A stretch of 64,000 nt of DNA, taken from contig OY756965.1 of the NCBI GenBank assembly GCA_963580455.1, forward strand, positions 20,806,902 to 20,870,901, given 5' to 3'. This stretch comes from Euonymus europaeus (lineage: Eukaryota; Streptophyta; Magnoliopsida; Celastrales; Celastraceae). The position numbers were made by a program, and so were the translations under genes. Shown here in pieces: positions 63,394-64,000 of the stretch; position 1 is the first letter of the stretch, and every line of letters starts with the position of its first letter. Under the pieces are notes generated by a model that saw nothing but the letters and a program-made list of their open reading frames with translations, was not told where the DNA came from and made no database searches.

Positions 63394-64000
63394 CTAAACC
63401 CCAACACCACCCTCTGAAATTCCTCTAATGGAATCAGACGCTAGAGAAGGGAAAACCACGTTGTCATACAAAACTCCTGCCACCGTGGCTCCAACCAAAG
63501 GCCCAACCCAATAAACTGCCTGGTTCTTGAAACTACCTGCAACAACTGCAGCCCCAAATGCGCAAGCCGGGTTCATCGAACCACCCGAGAAGGGCGCCGC
63601 TGCCAATACATTGGCTCCTGCCACAAACCCAATTGCTAATGGCCCGAGGGCTCCCAGCGGCCCACGCCTAGGGTCCCCAGCAGCATACACAGTGTACACC
63701 AAAGCAAATGTGACAACACCTTCCAAAATTGATGCCCCAAATCCAGTCATTTCGCTTGTAATTGTATACGTTGGAACATGCTGTGATTAATGTCAAAACA
63801 CAAAGAAAGTTAAGATATTAGTGAAATTTAATTTCACTAAATTGGGTCTGTTTTGTGTTTACCTCTGAAACAGTGGAGATTCTCAAGAGAATACAAGCCA
63901 TAACTGCTGCGAGCATCTGAGAAATCCAGTAAAACAGGGCAGTTGGGACACTAATGTGGCCTCCAACTGTCATGCTAAAAGTGACGGCCGGATTCACATG
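63394..64000 (-). CDS. TIP5-1: Tonoplast intrinsic protein TIP5;1-like aquaporin, 3' part
   Basis: Two exons are visible: 63863-64000 (open at the window edge) and 63394-63780, joined in phase. The visible protein starts at HVNPAVTF (first NPA) and continues through ISVPTALFYWISQMLAAVMA, MTGFGASILEGVVTFALVYT, the second NPA in GGSMNPACAFG and a final transmembrane segment (AVYWVGPLVGATVAGVLYDN), ending GGVGV. Position LE2 after the second NPA is normally Arg in aquaporins; here it is Cys (NPAC), a feature of the TIP5 group. This widens the pore's selectivity filter. TIP5;1 in Arabidopsis is pollen-expressed and permeable to water and urea; localisation to vacuole or mitochondria has been reported. 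The N-terminal helices lie beyond the window. Confidence 0.88.

Noticed and set aside
1..64000. CRISPR arrays, phage, operons or biosynthetic cluster
   Set aside because: The genes are intron-bearing plant genes of unrelated function with wide spacing; no repeat-spacer pattern was seen.

Overview
This is nuclear DNA from a flowering plant, and the gene families point to a core eudicot. It is AT-rich. Genes are split by GT-AG introns, spaced by kilobases of non-coding DNA, and mixed with microsatellites and worn transposable elements. I see no operons, CRISPR arrays, phage or prokaryotic features. Exon models were joined by hand from splice signals, reading phase and remembered family conservation, so exact boundaries are predictions. 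Every complete model closes in frame.

Layout. 1-2974 (-): 5' part of a rhomboid-like RBL18/UBAC2-type gene. 3752-6184 (-): F-box gene. 10401-15440 (-): RSRC2-type arginine/serine-rich splicing-associated gene. 16007-19659 (+): decayed pentatricopeptide-repeat gene. 22746-24255 (+): phosphoglycerate-mutase-like histidine phosphatase. 27222-31418 (+): GH31 glucosidase of the YihQ (sulfoquinovosidase) type. 37882-38403 (-): VQ-motif SIB1/SIB2-like gene. 38404-42905: repeats, including a copia RNase H relic and an LTR-like block with a 46-bp minisatellite. 42898-43100 (-): apparent first-exon remnant of an AVT1-type amino-acid transporter. 45028-48678 (+): MORN-repeat PIP5K. About 49850-56200 (+): SMG7, with probable introns in its 3' UTR. 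57242-57465 (+): heme-oxygenase-1-like pseudogene fragment. 58140-58359: tRNA-derived SINE with a perfect 16-bp target-site duplication. 58893-59114 (-): ARGOS/OSR-like gene. 59826-60091: Stowaway-like MITE. 61158-62289 (-): clade Ib bHLH gene. 63394-64000 (-): 3' part of a TIP5;1-like aquaporin.

The genes are independent units (protein quality control, RNA processing and decay, phosphoinositide signalling, iron-deficiency transcription, plastid and defence signalling, water transport). The best large-scale signal is gene order. From memory, RBL18, F-box, SIB2, AVT1, PIP5K5, OSR1 and bHLH100 lie in this order on Arabidopsis chromosome 2 (about At2g41160 to At2g41240), so this looks like the orthologous block with other genes interspersed. 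I found no convincing new biological system. The points most worth following are the block conservation, the two gene remnants, the broken PPR gene, the SMG7 3'-UTR introns and the intact-looking SINE.
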